64,000 bases of DNA from DATFDN01 sp963767645 (GTDB lineage Bacteria > Pseudomonadota > Alphaproteobacteria > Acetobacterales > Acetobacteraceae). The DNA lies in assembly GCA_963767645.1 (NCBI GenBank), contig CAVYEW010000014.1:248001-312000 (forward strand), read 5' to 3'. Below the pieces are notes generated by a model. It was not told the DNA's origin, did not search any database, and worked only from the letters and a program-made list of their open reading frames with translations. Below, piece by piece: positions 1-7,549 of the stretch (position 1 is its first letter; each line of letters starts with the position of its first letter). Position numbers and translations under genes: made by a program.

Positions 1-74
1 GCCTACTCCGAAACCGATCGGTTTGGGGCGGATCGTTCCGCTTGTGACTGGACACGGATGCGGGCCGGGCGAAC

Positions 75-381
75 TGGGGCTACGCTCAAATCTCTGACCC
101 GTCGCAGGACCATGCGCTTCAGGGGGACGCGCTGCTGGCGCGGCGGGCGTGCCGGAAGCCCATATCGTCTGCGAGATGGTCAGCGGCGCGGCCCGGCACA
201 AGCCTGTGCTGGCGGCATGCTTGAGCGGCTGGGGCGGGGCGTACGCTGGTTATGTGGAGGGTCGATCGGCTGGGGCGGAACGTCCTGGACGCCCTACAGA
301 CCGCCCACCGCCAATCTCTGACCAGGGGCGATGCCACCGGCACGGCCGACCCCCGCGCCGGGCGGGTTCCCTTCAGGGCCT
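75..381 (+). pseudogene. Serine recombinase (resolvase) relic, frameshifted
   Basis: Three reading frames together spell the N-terminal catalytic domain of a Tn3-type serine resolvase. From about 78 one frame reads GYAQISDPSQDHALQGDAL, the usual GYARVST...LQ.DAL start, although the catalytic Ser of YARVS is present only as the S of QIS. From about 152 a second frame reads EMVSGAARHKPVLAACL, matching the SGA...RP.L block. From 240 a third frame reads RTLVMWRVDRLGRNVLDAL, the characteristic VWRLDRLGR block, followed by a weak SLT...GR.PF block. At least two frameshifts and internal losses rule out a working enzyme. It is a remnant of an old transposon or integrative element beside a tRNA gene. 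Recognition is by motif order only. Confidence 0.62.
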
Positions 382-535
382 CCGTCAGCCCTGGTCCACA
401 CCACGACGGATACGCGGGGGGCAAGGGTGGGCATCTGGTGCCTCCTCTTGCGGCACGGACACGGCCCGGGGTTCCAGAGAGGAGGCTTCCATACACACAC
501 CATGACCAAGTGCGTTTCTCCCTCCTCTTGCAGCC

Positions 536-563
536 GACATACCCGGGCGCGCCCGGGTATGTC
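536..563. repeat. 28-bp perfect palindrome
   Basis: A perfect inverted repeat with no spacer, centred between 549 and 550 and rich in CCCGGG and GCGC. No gene is visible from about 385 to 690, so the palindrome sits in an otherwise featureless 300-base stretch between the resolvase relic and the tRNA. It could be a dimeric-protein operator, a recombination site of the dead element, or a cruciform-forming sequence. There is no T-tract, so it is not a typical intrinsic terminator. Confidence 0.7.
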
Positions 564-690
564 CACGCGCCCGGCTGCGTCCGGGCGCCATTCCGCGGCC
601 GCCGCATACCGGCACGCCGTATGGGGGCGAGATGAATTTAGTACGGCTGATGCGCGGTATCAGCGAAGCGCGGCGAGAGCTTGGAGGGAT

Positions 691-766
691 TGGCGTCCCG
701 TAGGGGAGTCGAACCCCTGTTACCGCCGTGAGAGGGCGGTGTCCTGGGCCTCTAGACGAACGGGAC
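691..766 (-). tRNA. tRNA-Glu (CTC)
   Basis: The reverse strand folds as a 76-nt tRNA: acceptor GTCCCGT pairing with ACGGGAC, a D-arm containing AGAGGCCCAGG, an anticodon stem CCGCC/GGCGG around the loop CTCTCAC (anticodon CTC, glutamate), and a T-arm with GGTTCGACTCC. The 3' CCA is encoded at 693-691. The resolvase relic about 300 bases away suggests the locus has been visited by mobile DNA. Confidence 0.95.
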
Positions 767-814
767 GGGCCTGATCCGCTAATAGGGGTTCGCGCCCTGC
801 CGTGCAACCCTCGG

Positions 815-824
815 GTCAGGGAGC
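815..824. repeat. Left target-site duplication of ISAs1-type element
   Basis: Ten bases (GTCAGGGAGC) directly abut the left inverted repeat and are repeated exactly at 2089-2098 beyond the right one, as expected from a single transposition event. Confidence 0.85.
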
Positions 825-2088
825 CAGGGCAATCGCTTGAAGGGTTTAGGCTGACTGTCGCGGGAGGACTTCGAGGTAGGTTGTATCCCAAGCGGCGGAT
901 TTTCGCCGGACCTTGAGGCTGTGCTTGTCCTTGGCGCCTTGGAGCAGGTTCATGGCCATGTGGCGGATGGTGGCCATGTTCTGTGGCCCGGTGCCGGATC
1001 TGAGACGGCTGAGGTCTTCGTGGAAGATGACGTCGAGCACCCAGTGCAGGCGATTCTCGACGTGCCAATGGCAGCGCACTGCACGGGCGAACAGCCGGGC
1101 GTCGAGCGGCAGGGACGAGAGATAGTAGCGGCGCTCGCGGCTGGTGCTGTCACCGCGCTCGACCGCGGCCTCAACCACGGCGGCGGCGCGGACGCCGGAG
1201 AAGCGTGGCTCGCCGGGGAAGCGGCGGTCTGTGGTCAGCCAGGCCACGTCGTGGCTGACCTGGTGCTGGCGCAGCTCGATGCGGCCGTGCTCGCCGTCGG
1301 TCGTCTCGACCCGGCTATGCAGCGCGCAGGCCGGGTCGTCGAACAGACGCCGGACCTCGTCGTGCAAGCTGGGTTGGTTGTCCTTGACCGCAAGCAGGTA
1401 GTCGCCGCCTCGGTCGAGGATAGTTTGGGCGATCCTGGTCTGACACCCCATCGCATCGACCGTGACCAGCGCGCCGGTGAGGGGGAGGCGTTCGAGCAGC
1501 AGCGGGATCGCGGTGATTTCGTTAGACTTGGCCTCGCAGGCCTGCTGGCCCAGCACAAGACGCTGGCTGCTCGCCCAAGCGGAAACCATGTGCAGCGGCC
1601 CACGCTTCTTGGCGCGGTCGTGAGTGCGGCGTGATGTCTTGCCGTCGATGGCGACGATCTCAAGATCACCAGCGGAAGGCGTCGCCTCGCGCAGGCTTTC
1701 GACCCAGGCGCTGAAGCACTGGGCGAAGAGCGTGCCGTCAATGGCGTTGAGCACGTCGTTGAGGGTGTCGTGGCTCGGGATGCCTACCGCGAAGGCCAGG
1801 AAGCGCCGCAGGAAGTCCAGGTTGACCACACCCCAGCGTCGGACCTCCACGAAGTCCTCGGCCCCAGCCAATGTGCCGCACAGCACCAGCAGCAGGACTT
1901 CCGGCAGAGGATAGAGCACCTTCCAGGACTGGCGCGGATCCGCCAGAGCAGCGAAGTGCTCGATCAGGGATGAAGCGGAAGCCACAGCCATCGGACAGCT
2001 CCAGGCACCAGGAGCCTTCCAGGACCACAGATCACCCCGACTTAGAAATCCCCCGCTCCGTCAAGTCGCGCGTTCAAGCGATGCCCTG
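825..2088 (-). mobile_element. ISAs1-family insertion sequence, complete
   Basis: The 1264-bp element is bounded by imperfect terminal inverted repeats: CAGGGCAATCGCTTGAA at 825-841, and its complement with one base missing at 2073-2088. It is flanked by the 10-bp direct repeat GTCAGGGAGC at 815-824 and 2089-2098. It holds one intact transposase gene on the minus strand. Length, single gene and 8-10 bp duplication fit ISAs1. It landed over the stop codon of the small membrane-protein gene to its right, and the duplication preserves that stop. Both ends and the transposase look intact, so the insertion is probably recent. Confidence 0.9.
846..1991 (-). CDS. ISAs1 family transposase
   Basis: The 381-aa product starts with the ISAs1 N-terminal associated domain (LIEHFAALADPRQSWKVLYP, then LLLVLCGTLAGAEDFVEVRRW). 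A DDE core follows with IVAIDGKTSR for the first acidic residue, VTVDAMGCQ for the second and a C-terminal CHWHVENRLHWVLDV region. It is the only gene in the element and catalyses cut-and-paste movement. No frameshift or premature stop is seen, so activity is plausible. Confidence 0.95.
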   Translation of the reverse strand: MAVASASSLIEHFAALADPRQSWKVLYPLPEVLLLVLCGTLAGAEDFVEVRRWGVVNLDFLRRFLAFAVGIPSHDTLNDVLNAIDGTLFAQCFSAWVESLREATPSAGDLEIVAIDGKTSRRTHDRAKKRGPLHMVSAWASSQRLVLGQQACEAKSNEITAIPLLLERLPLTGALVTVDAMGCQTRIAQTILDRGGDYLLAVKDNQPSLHDEVRRLFDDPACALHSRVETTDGEHGRIELRQHQVSHDVAWLTTDRRFPGEPRFSGVRAAAVVEAAVERGDSTSRERRYYLSSLPLDARLFARAVRCHWHVENRLHWVLDVIFHEDLSRLRSGTGPQNMATIRHMAMNLLQGAKDKHSLKVRRKSAAWDTTYLEVLPRQSA

Positions 2089-2098
2089 GTCAGGGAGC
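2089..2098. repeat. Right target-site duplication of ISAs1-type element
   Basis: This is the second copy of the 10-bp GTCAGGGAGC sequence, immediately right of the element. It contains the TGA stop (complement of 2090-2092) of the leftward gene that follows. Confidence 0.85.
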
Positions 2099-2395
2099 CA
2101 GGGCGATACGGCCCCTCACCTCGCCGGTTCGTGGGTCGATCAGCACAATGCGGTCGGGACCGCCGCCCTGGATGCTGAGCGCCAGCACATCCCCAGCCGC
2201 GACCAGGGTCGCGATCCGGCTGCCGGGCGGTTCATGCACTATGGCGGCGAGGCTGACGGCCGACGGCACCGATCCGGCCCCGGCCTGCGTCGGCGCGGGC
2301 GCCGTCGCCCGCTTCACCATTGCCGCGACCAGCACCGCCGTGCCGACCAGGATCAGCACCCCCATCACCACCGTTGCCGCCTTCAGCGCGCGCAT
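2090..2395 (-). CDS. Small single-pass membrane protein (DUF6476-like)
   Basis: The 101-aa product begins MRALKAATVVMGVLILVGTA, a short basic start followed by one transmembrane helix at about 8-28. A linker rich in Ala, Pro and Thr leads to a C-terminal soluble part with VLALSIQGGG and VLIDPRTGEVRGRI. Layout and sequence resemble the alphaproteobacterial DUF6476 family, usually found next to rluD; no function is known. The start is chosen for the AGGGAG ribosome-binding site 5-10 bases upstream. It is divergent from rluD with only 39 bases between the starts, so the two share a promoter region. The ISAs1 element abuts its stop codon and may have removed its natural terminator. Confidence 0.75.
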   Translation of the reverse strand: MRALKAATVVMGVLILVGTAVLVAAMVKRATAPAPTQAGAGSVPSAVSLAAIVHEPPGSRIATLVAAGDVLALSIQGGGPDRIVLIDPRTGEVRGRIALAP

Positions 2396-2434
2396 CCAAG
2401 CTCCCTTCCGCTGCCGGCCCCGGCACGCTAGCTC

Positions 2435-3448
2435 ATGAAGATGCCAGGCGAGGTTTCCGAAACGCGCCGCATCCTCGCCGAGCCGGGCGATGGCGGCGAG
2501 CGCATCGATCGCTTCCTTGCCGCGCGCATCGGCACGCTCTCGCGGAGCCGCGTCAAGGCACTGATCGAGACCGGGCAGGTGCGGCGCGACGGGGTGGCGC
2601 TCGATGAGCCGTCCGAGCCGGTCCGTCCGGGAGCCACCTACATCATCAGTCTTCCCGAGCCGCGCCCCGCGAAGCCGGAACCTCAATCGATCCCGCTGCC
2701 GATCCTGTTCGAGGATGATGATATCCTGGTGATCGACAAGCCGGCCGGCCTGGTCGTGCATCCCGCGCCGGGCAACGAAGACGGCACGCTGGTCAACGCC
2801 GTGCTGGCCCATTGCGGCGACGGCCTTGCCGGCATCGGCGGCGAGCGCCGGCCGGGCATCGTGCATCGGCTCGACAAGGATACATCGGGCGTGATGGTCG
2901 TAGCGAAAACCGAGACAGCGATGGCTGGACTATCGGCCGCGTTCGCGCGGCGCGATCTGGAGCGGGCCTACCTCGCCCTATGCTGGGGCCTGCCGGCGCC
3001 AGCGCCCGGGCGCGATGGCTGGGCCGAGATCACGGACGCGATCGGGCGAGATCCGCGCGATCGCAAACGCATGGCGCTGCGTCCCGAGGGTCGCGGCAAG
3101 CCGGCGTTGACCCGCTACCGACTCCGCCAGACCTTCCATGCGGCGGTCGCGCTCCTGGAATGCCGGCTGGGCAGCGGTCGCACGCATCAGATCCGGGTGC
3201 ATCTGGCAAGCTACGGCCATCCAATCGTCGGAGACCGGCTCTATCTGCGCCGCACTCCGTCGATTGCTCGCGCCCTCCCCGCCCCGCTACGCGCGACACT
3301 GCTCGCATTCCCGCGCCAAGCCCTGCACGCGGCCCGGCTCGGGTTCGCGCATCCGCGCAGTCAAGCGCCGCTGCTGTTCGAGACAGCGCCCCCCGCCGAC
3401 ATGCAGGCATTGCTCGACGCCCTTGCCGCCCCGGCAGGTGACAAATAA
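2435..3448 (+). CDS. rluD: 23S rRNA pseudouridine synthase, RluD type
   Basis: The 337-aa enzyme isomerises uridines in helix 69 of 23S rRNA (family knowledge for RluD). An S4 RNA-binding domain lies at about 22-70 (ERIDRFLAARIG...LIETGQVRRDG). The catalytic motif HRLDKDTSG is at 144-152, with the likely nucleophile Asp147. GSGRTHQIRVHL and HPIVGDRLY follow downstream as in the RluA/C/D family. Full length is about 310-340 aa, so the gene looks complete. ATG at 2435 or 2441 could start it. It is followed by rpoH after a 226-base spacer containing a promoter. RluC is the nearest alternative, but the S4 domain and gene order favour RluD. Confidence 0.9.
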   Translation: MKMPGEVSETRRILAEPGDGGERIDRFLAARIGTLSRSRVKALIETGQVRRDGVALDEPSEPVRPGATYIISLPEPRPAKPEPQSIPLPILFEDDDILVIDKPAGLVVHPAPGNEDGTLVNAVLAHCGDGLAGIGGERRPGIVHRLDKDTSGVMVVAKTETAMAGLSAAFARRDLERAYLALCWGLPAPAPGRDGWAEITDAIGRDPRDRKRMALRPEGRGKPALTRYRLRQTFHAAVALLECRLGSGRTHQIRVHLASYGHPIVGDRLYLRRTPSIARALPAPLRATLLAFPRQALHAARLGFAHPRSQAPLLFETAPPADMQALLDALAAPAGDK

Positions 3449-3458
3449 GTCAGCAATA

Positions 3459-3487
3459 TTGACAGGACCAGCGCGGTCCTATATAAA
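3459..3487 (+). promoter_or_regulatory. Sigma-70 type promoter upstream of rpoH
   Basis: TTGACA (3459-3464) and TATAAA (3482-3487) are separated by exactly 17 bases. This is a near-consensus housekeeping promoter, unusual in such GC-rich DNA. It sits 11 bases after the rluD stop and about 190 bases before rpoH, implying a long 5' leader on the rpoH mRNA in which translational control could occur. Confidence 0.75.
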
Positions 3488-3674
3488 TCCGTCGTTCGAT
3501 GCGGGTGGGGCAGGCCCGCTCGGCACGCCGTCCAGGCAGGGCCGCCTTACAGATGGGGTCGGGGCCGGACGTCACATCCCTGCCAGCAGCATGGACTGCG
3601 ATGCAGTCCACGGCGTTACCGGCCTACGCCAGAATCGGGTAGGATAGACCTCCGCCGCTCGACGAAAGGAGCCT

Positions 3675-4601
3675 GTGTTGGCCTCTGCCGTCCTTAATAT
3701 CGCTCCTGAAGGCAACCTGTCGCGGTACCTTCAGGAGATACGCAAGTTCCCCATGCTGACGCCGGACGAGGAGCTCGACCTCGCTCGCCGCTGGCGTGAT
3801 CACCAGGATATGGAAGCCGCGCATAAGCTTGTCACATCACATCTGCGCCTCGTGGCGAAGATCGCGATGGGCTATCGCGGCTACGGCCTGCCGGTGGGCG
3901 AACTCATCAGCGAGGGCAATGTCGGGATGATGCAGGCGGTGAAGCGGTTCGACCCGGACCGCGGCTTCCGCCTCGCCACCTACGCCATGTGGTGGATCCG
4001 CGCCGCCATCCAGGAATACATCCTGCATTCCTGGTCGCTGGTGAAGATGGGCACCACGGCGGCGCAGAAGAAGCTGTTCTTCAACCTGCGACGGCTCAAG
4101 GGCCAGATGCAGGCCATCGAGGATGGCGACCTGCAGCCCGAGCAGGTGGCCAAGATAGCCCGGATGCTGGACGTGCCCGAGCAGGACGTGGTTAGCATGA
4201 ACCGCCGCCTGGCCGCGCCGGACCACAGCCTGAATGCCCCGGTCCGCTCCGACAGCGAGGGCGAGTGGCAGGACTGGCTGGTGGACGAGACCGAAAGCCA
4301 GGAGAGCGCGATTGCCGACCGCGAGGAGCTGACCGGGCGCAAGGCCCTGCTCTCCTCGGCGCTGAAGACGCTGAACGAGCGCGAGCGCCACATCCTGATC
4401 GAGCGTCGCCTGAAGGACAACCCGACCACGCTCGAGGAGTTGTCCCAGCAATACGGCATCTCCCGCGAGCGGGTGCGCCAGATCGAGGTGCGCGCCTTCG
4501 AGAAACTGCAGAAGGCAATGAAGGCGCAGATCGCGGAGCGTCGGATCAGCTCCGCCGCGGCGGGGGCGGCGCGGCAGGTCTCAGAGCTGGGAGTCGGCTG
4601 A
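3675..4601 (+). CDS. rpoH: RNA polymerase heat-shock sigma factor RpoH (sigma-32)
   Basis: The 308-aa sigma-70 family factor directs transcription of heat-shock genes. Region 1.2/2.1 is at about 15-60, and the -10-recognising region 2.3-2.4 contains ATYAMWWIRAAIQEYI at 101-116. The RpoH box QKKLFFNLRR at 131-140 separates it from RpoD and RpoS. The region 4 helix-turn-helix TLEELSQQYGISRERVRQIE lies near the C terminus. The GTG at 3675 is chosen because GAAAGGAG precedes it by a few bases; TTG at 3678 is possible. A strong promoter at 3459-3487 leaves a long leader. The 3' end overlaps the convergent membrane-protein gene by 21 bases. Confidence 0.95.
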   Translation: MLASAVLNIAPEGNLSRYLQEIRKFPMLTPDEELDLARRWRDHQDMEAAHKLVTSHLRLVAKIAMGYRGYGLPVGELISEGNVGMMQAVKRFDPDRGFRLATYAMWWIRAAIQEYILHSWSLVKMGTTAAQKKLFFNLRRLKGQMQAIEDGDLQPEQVAKIARMLDVPEQDVVSMNRRLAAPDHSLNAPVRSDSEGEWQDWLVDETESQESAIADREELTGRKALLSSALKTLNERERHILIERRLKDNPTTLEELSQQYGISRERVRQIEVRAFEKLQKAMKAQIAERRISSAAAGAARQVSELGVG

Positions 4602-5048
4602 CTCCCCGCGCCCCCACTGCGCGAGCAACCGGGTCCGCTCCGCCCTGAGCCGGGCGGCGCGCCCCCTGCTCACCGTCTCCAGTAGCGCGCGAGCGCCGAA
4701 AGGGGCCAATTCCGTCAGCAGCCATCCCGCAGCCGCGGCGCACCAGGCGGTCGCCAGGACGTGCGGGTCGGTCGCCAAGCTCAGCGTGACATCGAGACCC
4801 AGGCCGCCGGACCACGCCGAGCGGATCGGGCCGACGGAAGCCGCGGCGGTGCAGAGCGCGACGCCGCGCGCACTCGGGCGGCCGGGCGTGCCATCCTTCG
4901 CAAACGCCACCGCCACCGGCCAGAACAGCATCGCCAGCAGCACGAGCAGAGACGGCGCAAAGGCGATGACCCCGCCGCACGCCAGACCCTGCGCCCAGAT
5001 CAGCGAGCTGGCGCCGCCCGCCGATTTGGCGTCCCCGGCGGCGCTCAT
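4581..5048 (-). CDS. Membrane protein of unknown function, partner of the pseudokinase
   Basis: The 155-aa product has a hydrophobic segment at about 22-50 (GGVIAFAPSLLVLLAMLFWP), a second weaker one near 98-112 and an Arg-rich C terminus. I do not recognise the family. It starts inside the end of the upstream kinase-like gene (ATGA-type 4-base overlap at 5045-5048), so the two are almost certainly co-translated and may form one membrane complex. Its 3' end overlaps rpoH tail to tail. Confidence 0.7.
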   Translation of the reverse strand: MSAAGDAKSAGGASSLIWAQGLACGGVIAFAPSLLVLLAMLFWPVAVAFAKDGTPGRPSARGVALCTAAASVGPIRSAWSGGLGLDVTLSLATDPHVLATAWCAAAAGWLLTELAPFGARALLETVSRGRAARLRAERTRLLAQWGRGESADSQL

Positions 5049-7009
5049 CCCAGCACCGCCAGCATCATCGAGAGCGCAAAGGCGGCCAGCGCCAGCCCTG
5101 CCGCCGCCTCCTGCCCAAGGCTGCGCGCCGTCAGTGCGCGGGCGTTGCCCCCGGCCTCGATCCTGGCCAGCTCGGCATCGATGCGCGCCAGCTCCGCGGC
5201 AGCTGCCTGCGCCTCCTGCCGATCAGCGGCGCGCCCGGCTGGATCCGTTACCAGGGCCAGAATGGGCGCAAGCTCGCCTGCGTCGGCAAGGGCCGAGAGG
5301 CGCGCGGCGAATTCGCGCCGCTTGGCGGTGCTCTGCCAGCCCGCGAGCAGCAGGTCGGGGGCCGCTATCAGCCAGCGCGCCAGCCTCGGAGAGGACATGC
5401 CGCGCTGCTGCAGGGCCGCGAACAGCTCCAGCTGCGCGAGTGCCCCCCGAGCGGTCATCGCTCCGCCATCGCCGAGCGCCAGTGCCGCAAGCTCGGCGTG
5501 GGCCTGGTGCTCCGACCGCGCCGCGATGAACGCGGCGATCTCCGCATCGATGGGGCGCCTGCTCGGATCGAGGCGGCCGGCCCGGTCTTCCAGGCTCGGC
5601 AGCAAATCCGGCAGACGGACGACGATGCGCCCGTCCAGCAGCTTGCTGGCGCACGCAAGCAGCGGGTTGAGCACATAAGCGAGCCGCCGTGTCCCTCCGG
5701 CGCGCAGCACGGCCCGGCGCTGGCGCGTCTCGGCACTGCTCCGCGCGATGTCGCCCCGGCCGCGGGCGGCAATCCATTGGGCCGGGATCTCGGCATGGAC
5801 CATCTCCGCCAACGCCTCGGCTCCGCCGCCGTCCTGCCCCTCGGCCACGGCGAGCGCCGGGCCAAGCCCGTCGGGCCACAGCGCGAACCCCCGCCAGCAG
5901 AGTGGAGCCAGCGGGTCAAGCAGGGATACGGCACGCATGACGAGCAGCGGATCGGCGCGGTGCTCGGACTCGCCGGTCGGGCGGGCGCGCACCGCCTCCT
6001 CGACCTTCGCCGCCAGCGTCGCCTCTCCCAGTTCGCGACGCAGCCAGCCGTCGATGGCGCCGCTCCGCAGCGCCGCCGCGCCCGGCTCCGGATGGACGGC
6101 GACGGCATGGGCCAGGGCACGGGCGTCCCAGGCAGCCCAGGCGCCGATCCGCACCGGGAATTGGGCCCGCTTGGGCGGCCAGGCGGCGAGCCGGCGTGCC
6201 CGTGCCGCAGCGGGGTCGAGCAGCAGGCTCGGCGCCGGGCGATGCTCGGGGTCTTCGGCCAGCATCCCGCGCGCGAGCTCCGCTATGGCCGACGGCAGGC
6301 GCGCTTCGCCCGCGATGGCGGCGAAACTGCCGAGCTCCAGTTTGCGGCGGATGATCGCCGCTGGATCGAGGCCCGCGAGCGATGTCGAGCCAAGCGCCAG
6401 CACCAGCATCAGCACGCCGAGCGCGTACACGTCGTCCGCGATGGTGCCCTCGCCTCGGCCGCAGGGCAGGCACATCGCGGAATAGGGCGGCTCGAAGGAC
6501 GCGGGCTGCAGGGCCGCCGGCGGCGCGGCCCAGCCCTGGCCCAGAACCACCGGCTGACCGGGCGCGGACTGGAACACGTTGTCCGGGCGGATCGCGCGGT
6601 GGGTCACGCCTCTCGCGGCAAGCCGCTCCAGGGTTTGCGCCGCCGGGCGCAGCAGACACTCGAGCAGTTCGGATTCGCTCCAGGCCCGGGGCGCCGCGCC
6701 CAAGGCAGGACCGGGCGGGGCCGGACAGACGACGTAATACGCCTCCTCGCCGCCGGCGCCCGCAGCGCCAATCCCGTGCGCCAGTGGCCCGAGCACCCCA
6801 TCCACCATGCCGGCAGCCGCACGCAGCGCCGGTGCCCGCGCCGGCATCGCGCGCGCGGCCTGGACGGCCATGAGCCCGGACTGGCCCTGACGGTCGCTGA
6901 CCGCGAAGGCGGGCAGCCCGCCGCCCGCGCCGGCGAGCGGGCGCGCCGGATCTACGGCGTATCTGCCGGCGATCAGGCGGGATTCGGCCTCGGTCGGGAC
7001 GGCAGCCAT
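5045..7009 (-). CDS. Membrane-anchored protein-kinase-fold protein, probably a pseudokinase
   Basis: The 654-aa product has a eukaryotic-type Ser/Thr kinase fold in its first ~290 residues. THRAIRPDNVF stands where kinases have HRDLKPxN, so the catalytic Asp is Ala. The following block, VVLGQGWAA, lacks the metal-binding DFG. DDVYALGVLMLVLALG matches the F-helix D.W..G. region. No convincing Gly-rich loop or VAIK lysine is seen (LMAVQAARAM sits there). A long Ala/Leu-rich helical region follows, and a single C-terminal transmembrane helix at about 633-653 would anchor it with the bulk in the cytoplasm. Loss of the catalytic Asp suggests a scaffold or sensor role (inference). It overlaps the downstream membrane gene by 4 bases. 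Confidence 0.75.
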   Translation of the reverse strand: MAAVPTEAESRLIAGRYAVDPARPLAGAGGGLPAFAVSDRQGQSGLMAVQAARAMPARAPALRAAAGMVDGVLGPLAHGIGAAGAGGEEAYYVVCPAPPGPALGAAPRAWSESELLECLLRPAAQTLERLAARGVTHRAIRPDNVFQSAPGQPVVLGQGWAAPPAALQPASFEPPYSAMCLPCGRGEGTIADDVYALGVLMLVLALGSTSLAGLDPAAIIRRKLELGSFAAIAGEARLPSAIAELARGMLAEDPEHRPAPSLLLDPAAARARRLAAWPPKRAQFPVRIGAWAAWDARALAHAVAVHPEPGAAALRSGAIDGWLRRELGEATLAAKVEEAVRARPTGESEHRADPLLVMRAVSLLDPLAPLCWRGFALWPDGLGPALAVAEGQDGGGAEALAEMVHAEIPAQWIAARGRGDIARSSAETRQRRAVLRAGGTRRLAYVLNPLLACASKLLDGRIVVRLPDLLPSLEDRAGRLDPSRRPIDAEIAAFIAARSEHQAHAELAALALGDGGAMTARGALAQLELFAALQQRGMSSPRLARWLIAAPDLLLAGWQSTAKRREFAARLSALADAGELAPILALVTDPAGRAADRQEAQAAAAELARIDAELARIEAGGNARALTARSLGQEAAAGLALAAFALSMMLAVLG

Positions 7010-7090
7010 GGGGCGGCATTCTCGCCGCGGATGGTTAGGAAATCGGAAAGGTCCAGTGAGCGCTCGCGGATTGCGCGGACGGCCATCCCA

Positions 7091-7549
7091 TCACCGCCGA
7101 TACGGCACCGACAGAAGCACCCGCGCCGGCACCTTCACCAGATCGCCGCCGTCGCGCAGGATCACCGACGCCTCGGGGCAATGATCGAGAATTAGCTCGC
7201 GGCAGGCGCCGCACGGGGAGACGACCGCCATCTCGCGGTCCGTCTCGTCTGGCTTGGGATGGCGCACCGCGACGAACGTCTCCGCCGTGCCGTCGCCCTC
7301 CAGCAGCGCGCGGGCCAGCGCGATCGGCTCGGCACAGACCGACAGGCGCCCGACCGTGGCGCCGAGATGGATGCCGGTCCACACCCGCCCGTCGCGGGAG
7401 CGCACCGCCGCCGCCACCGTGTGCCAGAACAGCCGGTAGTGCCGCTCCAGCACGGCGATGGCAGCGGCGATCAGGGCATGGTCGTCGGGGTCGAGCGGCA
7501 GCGCGTCGGGAAGGCGAAATCTACTCAGCCGCCTCGGCCTCCTCGCCAT
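7091..7549 (-). CDS. Cytidine deaminase-like protein
   Basis: This is a 152-aa product of the zinc-dependent cytidine deaminase fold. GRLSVCAEPIALARAL carries the Cys-Ala-Glu zinc/proton-shuttle motif, and SPCGACRELI carries the PCxxC zinc ligands, both in the order and spacing of tetrameric CDA enzymes. The reaction would be cytidine or deoxycytidine to uridine; some homologues in this family act on other bases. The ATG at 7549 gives a 29-base overlap with the end of recA; a start nearer FRLPDALPLD inside the recA stop region is possible. It is likely transcribed with recA. Confidence 0.8.
   Translation of the reverse strand: MARRPRRLSRFRLPDALPLDPDDHALIAAAIAVLERHYRLFWHTVAAAVRSRDGRVWTGIHLGATVGRLSVCAEPIALARALLEGDGTAETFVAVRHPKPDETDREMAVVSPCGACRELILDHCPEASVILRDGGDLVKVPARVLLSVPYRR

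Noticed and set aside
2812..3441. A second plus-strand frame inside rluD
   Set aside because: Out-of-frame shadow of rluD with no start signal or domain.
5498..7195. A 565-codon open frame on the plus strand
   Set aside because: It is the antisense shadow of the pseudokinase gene in GC-rich DNA; no motifs, and the minus-strand gene has clear domain structure.
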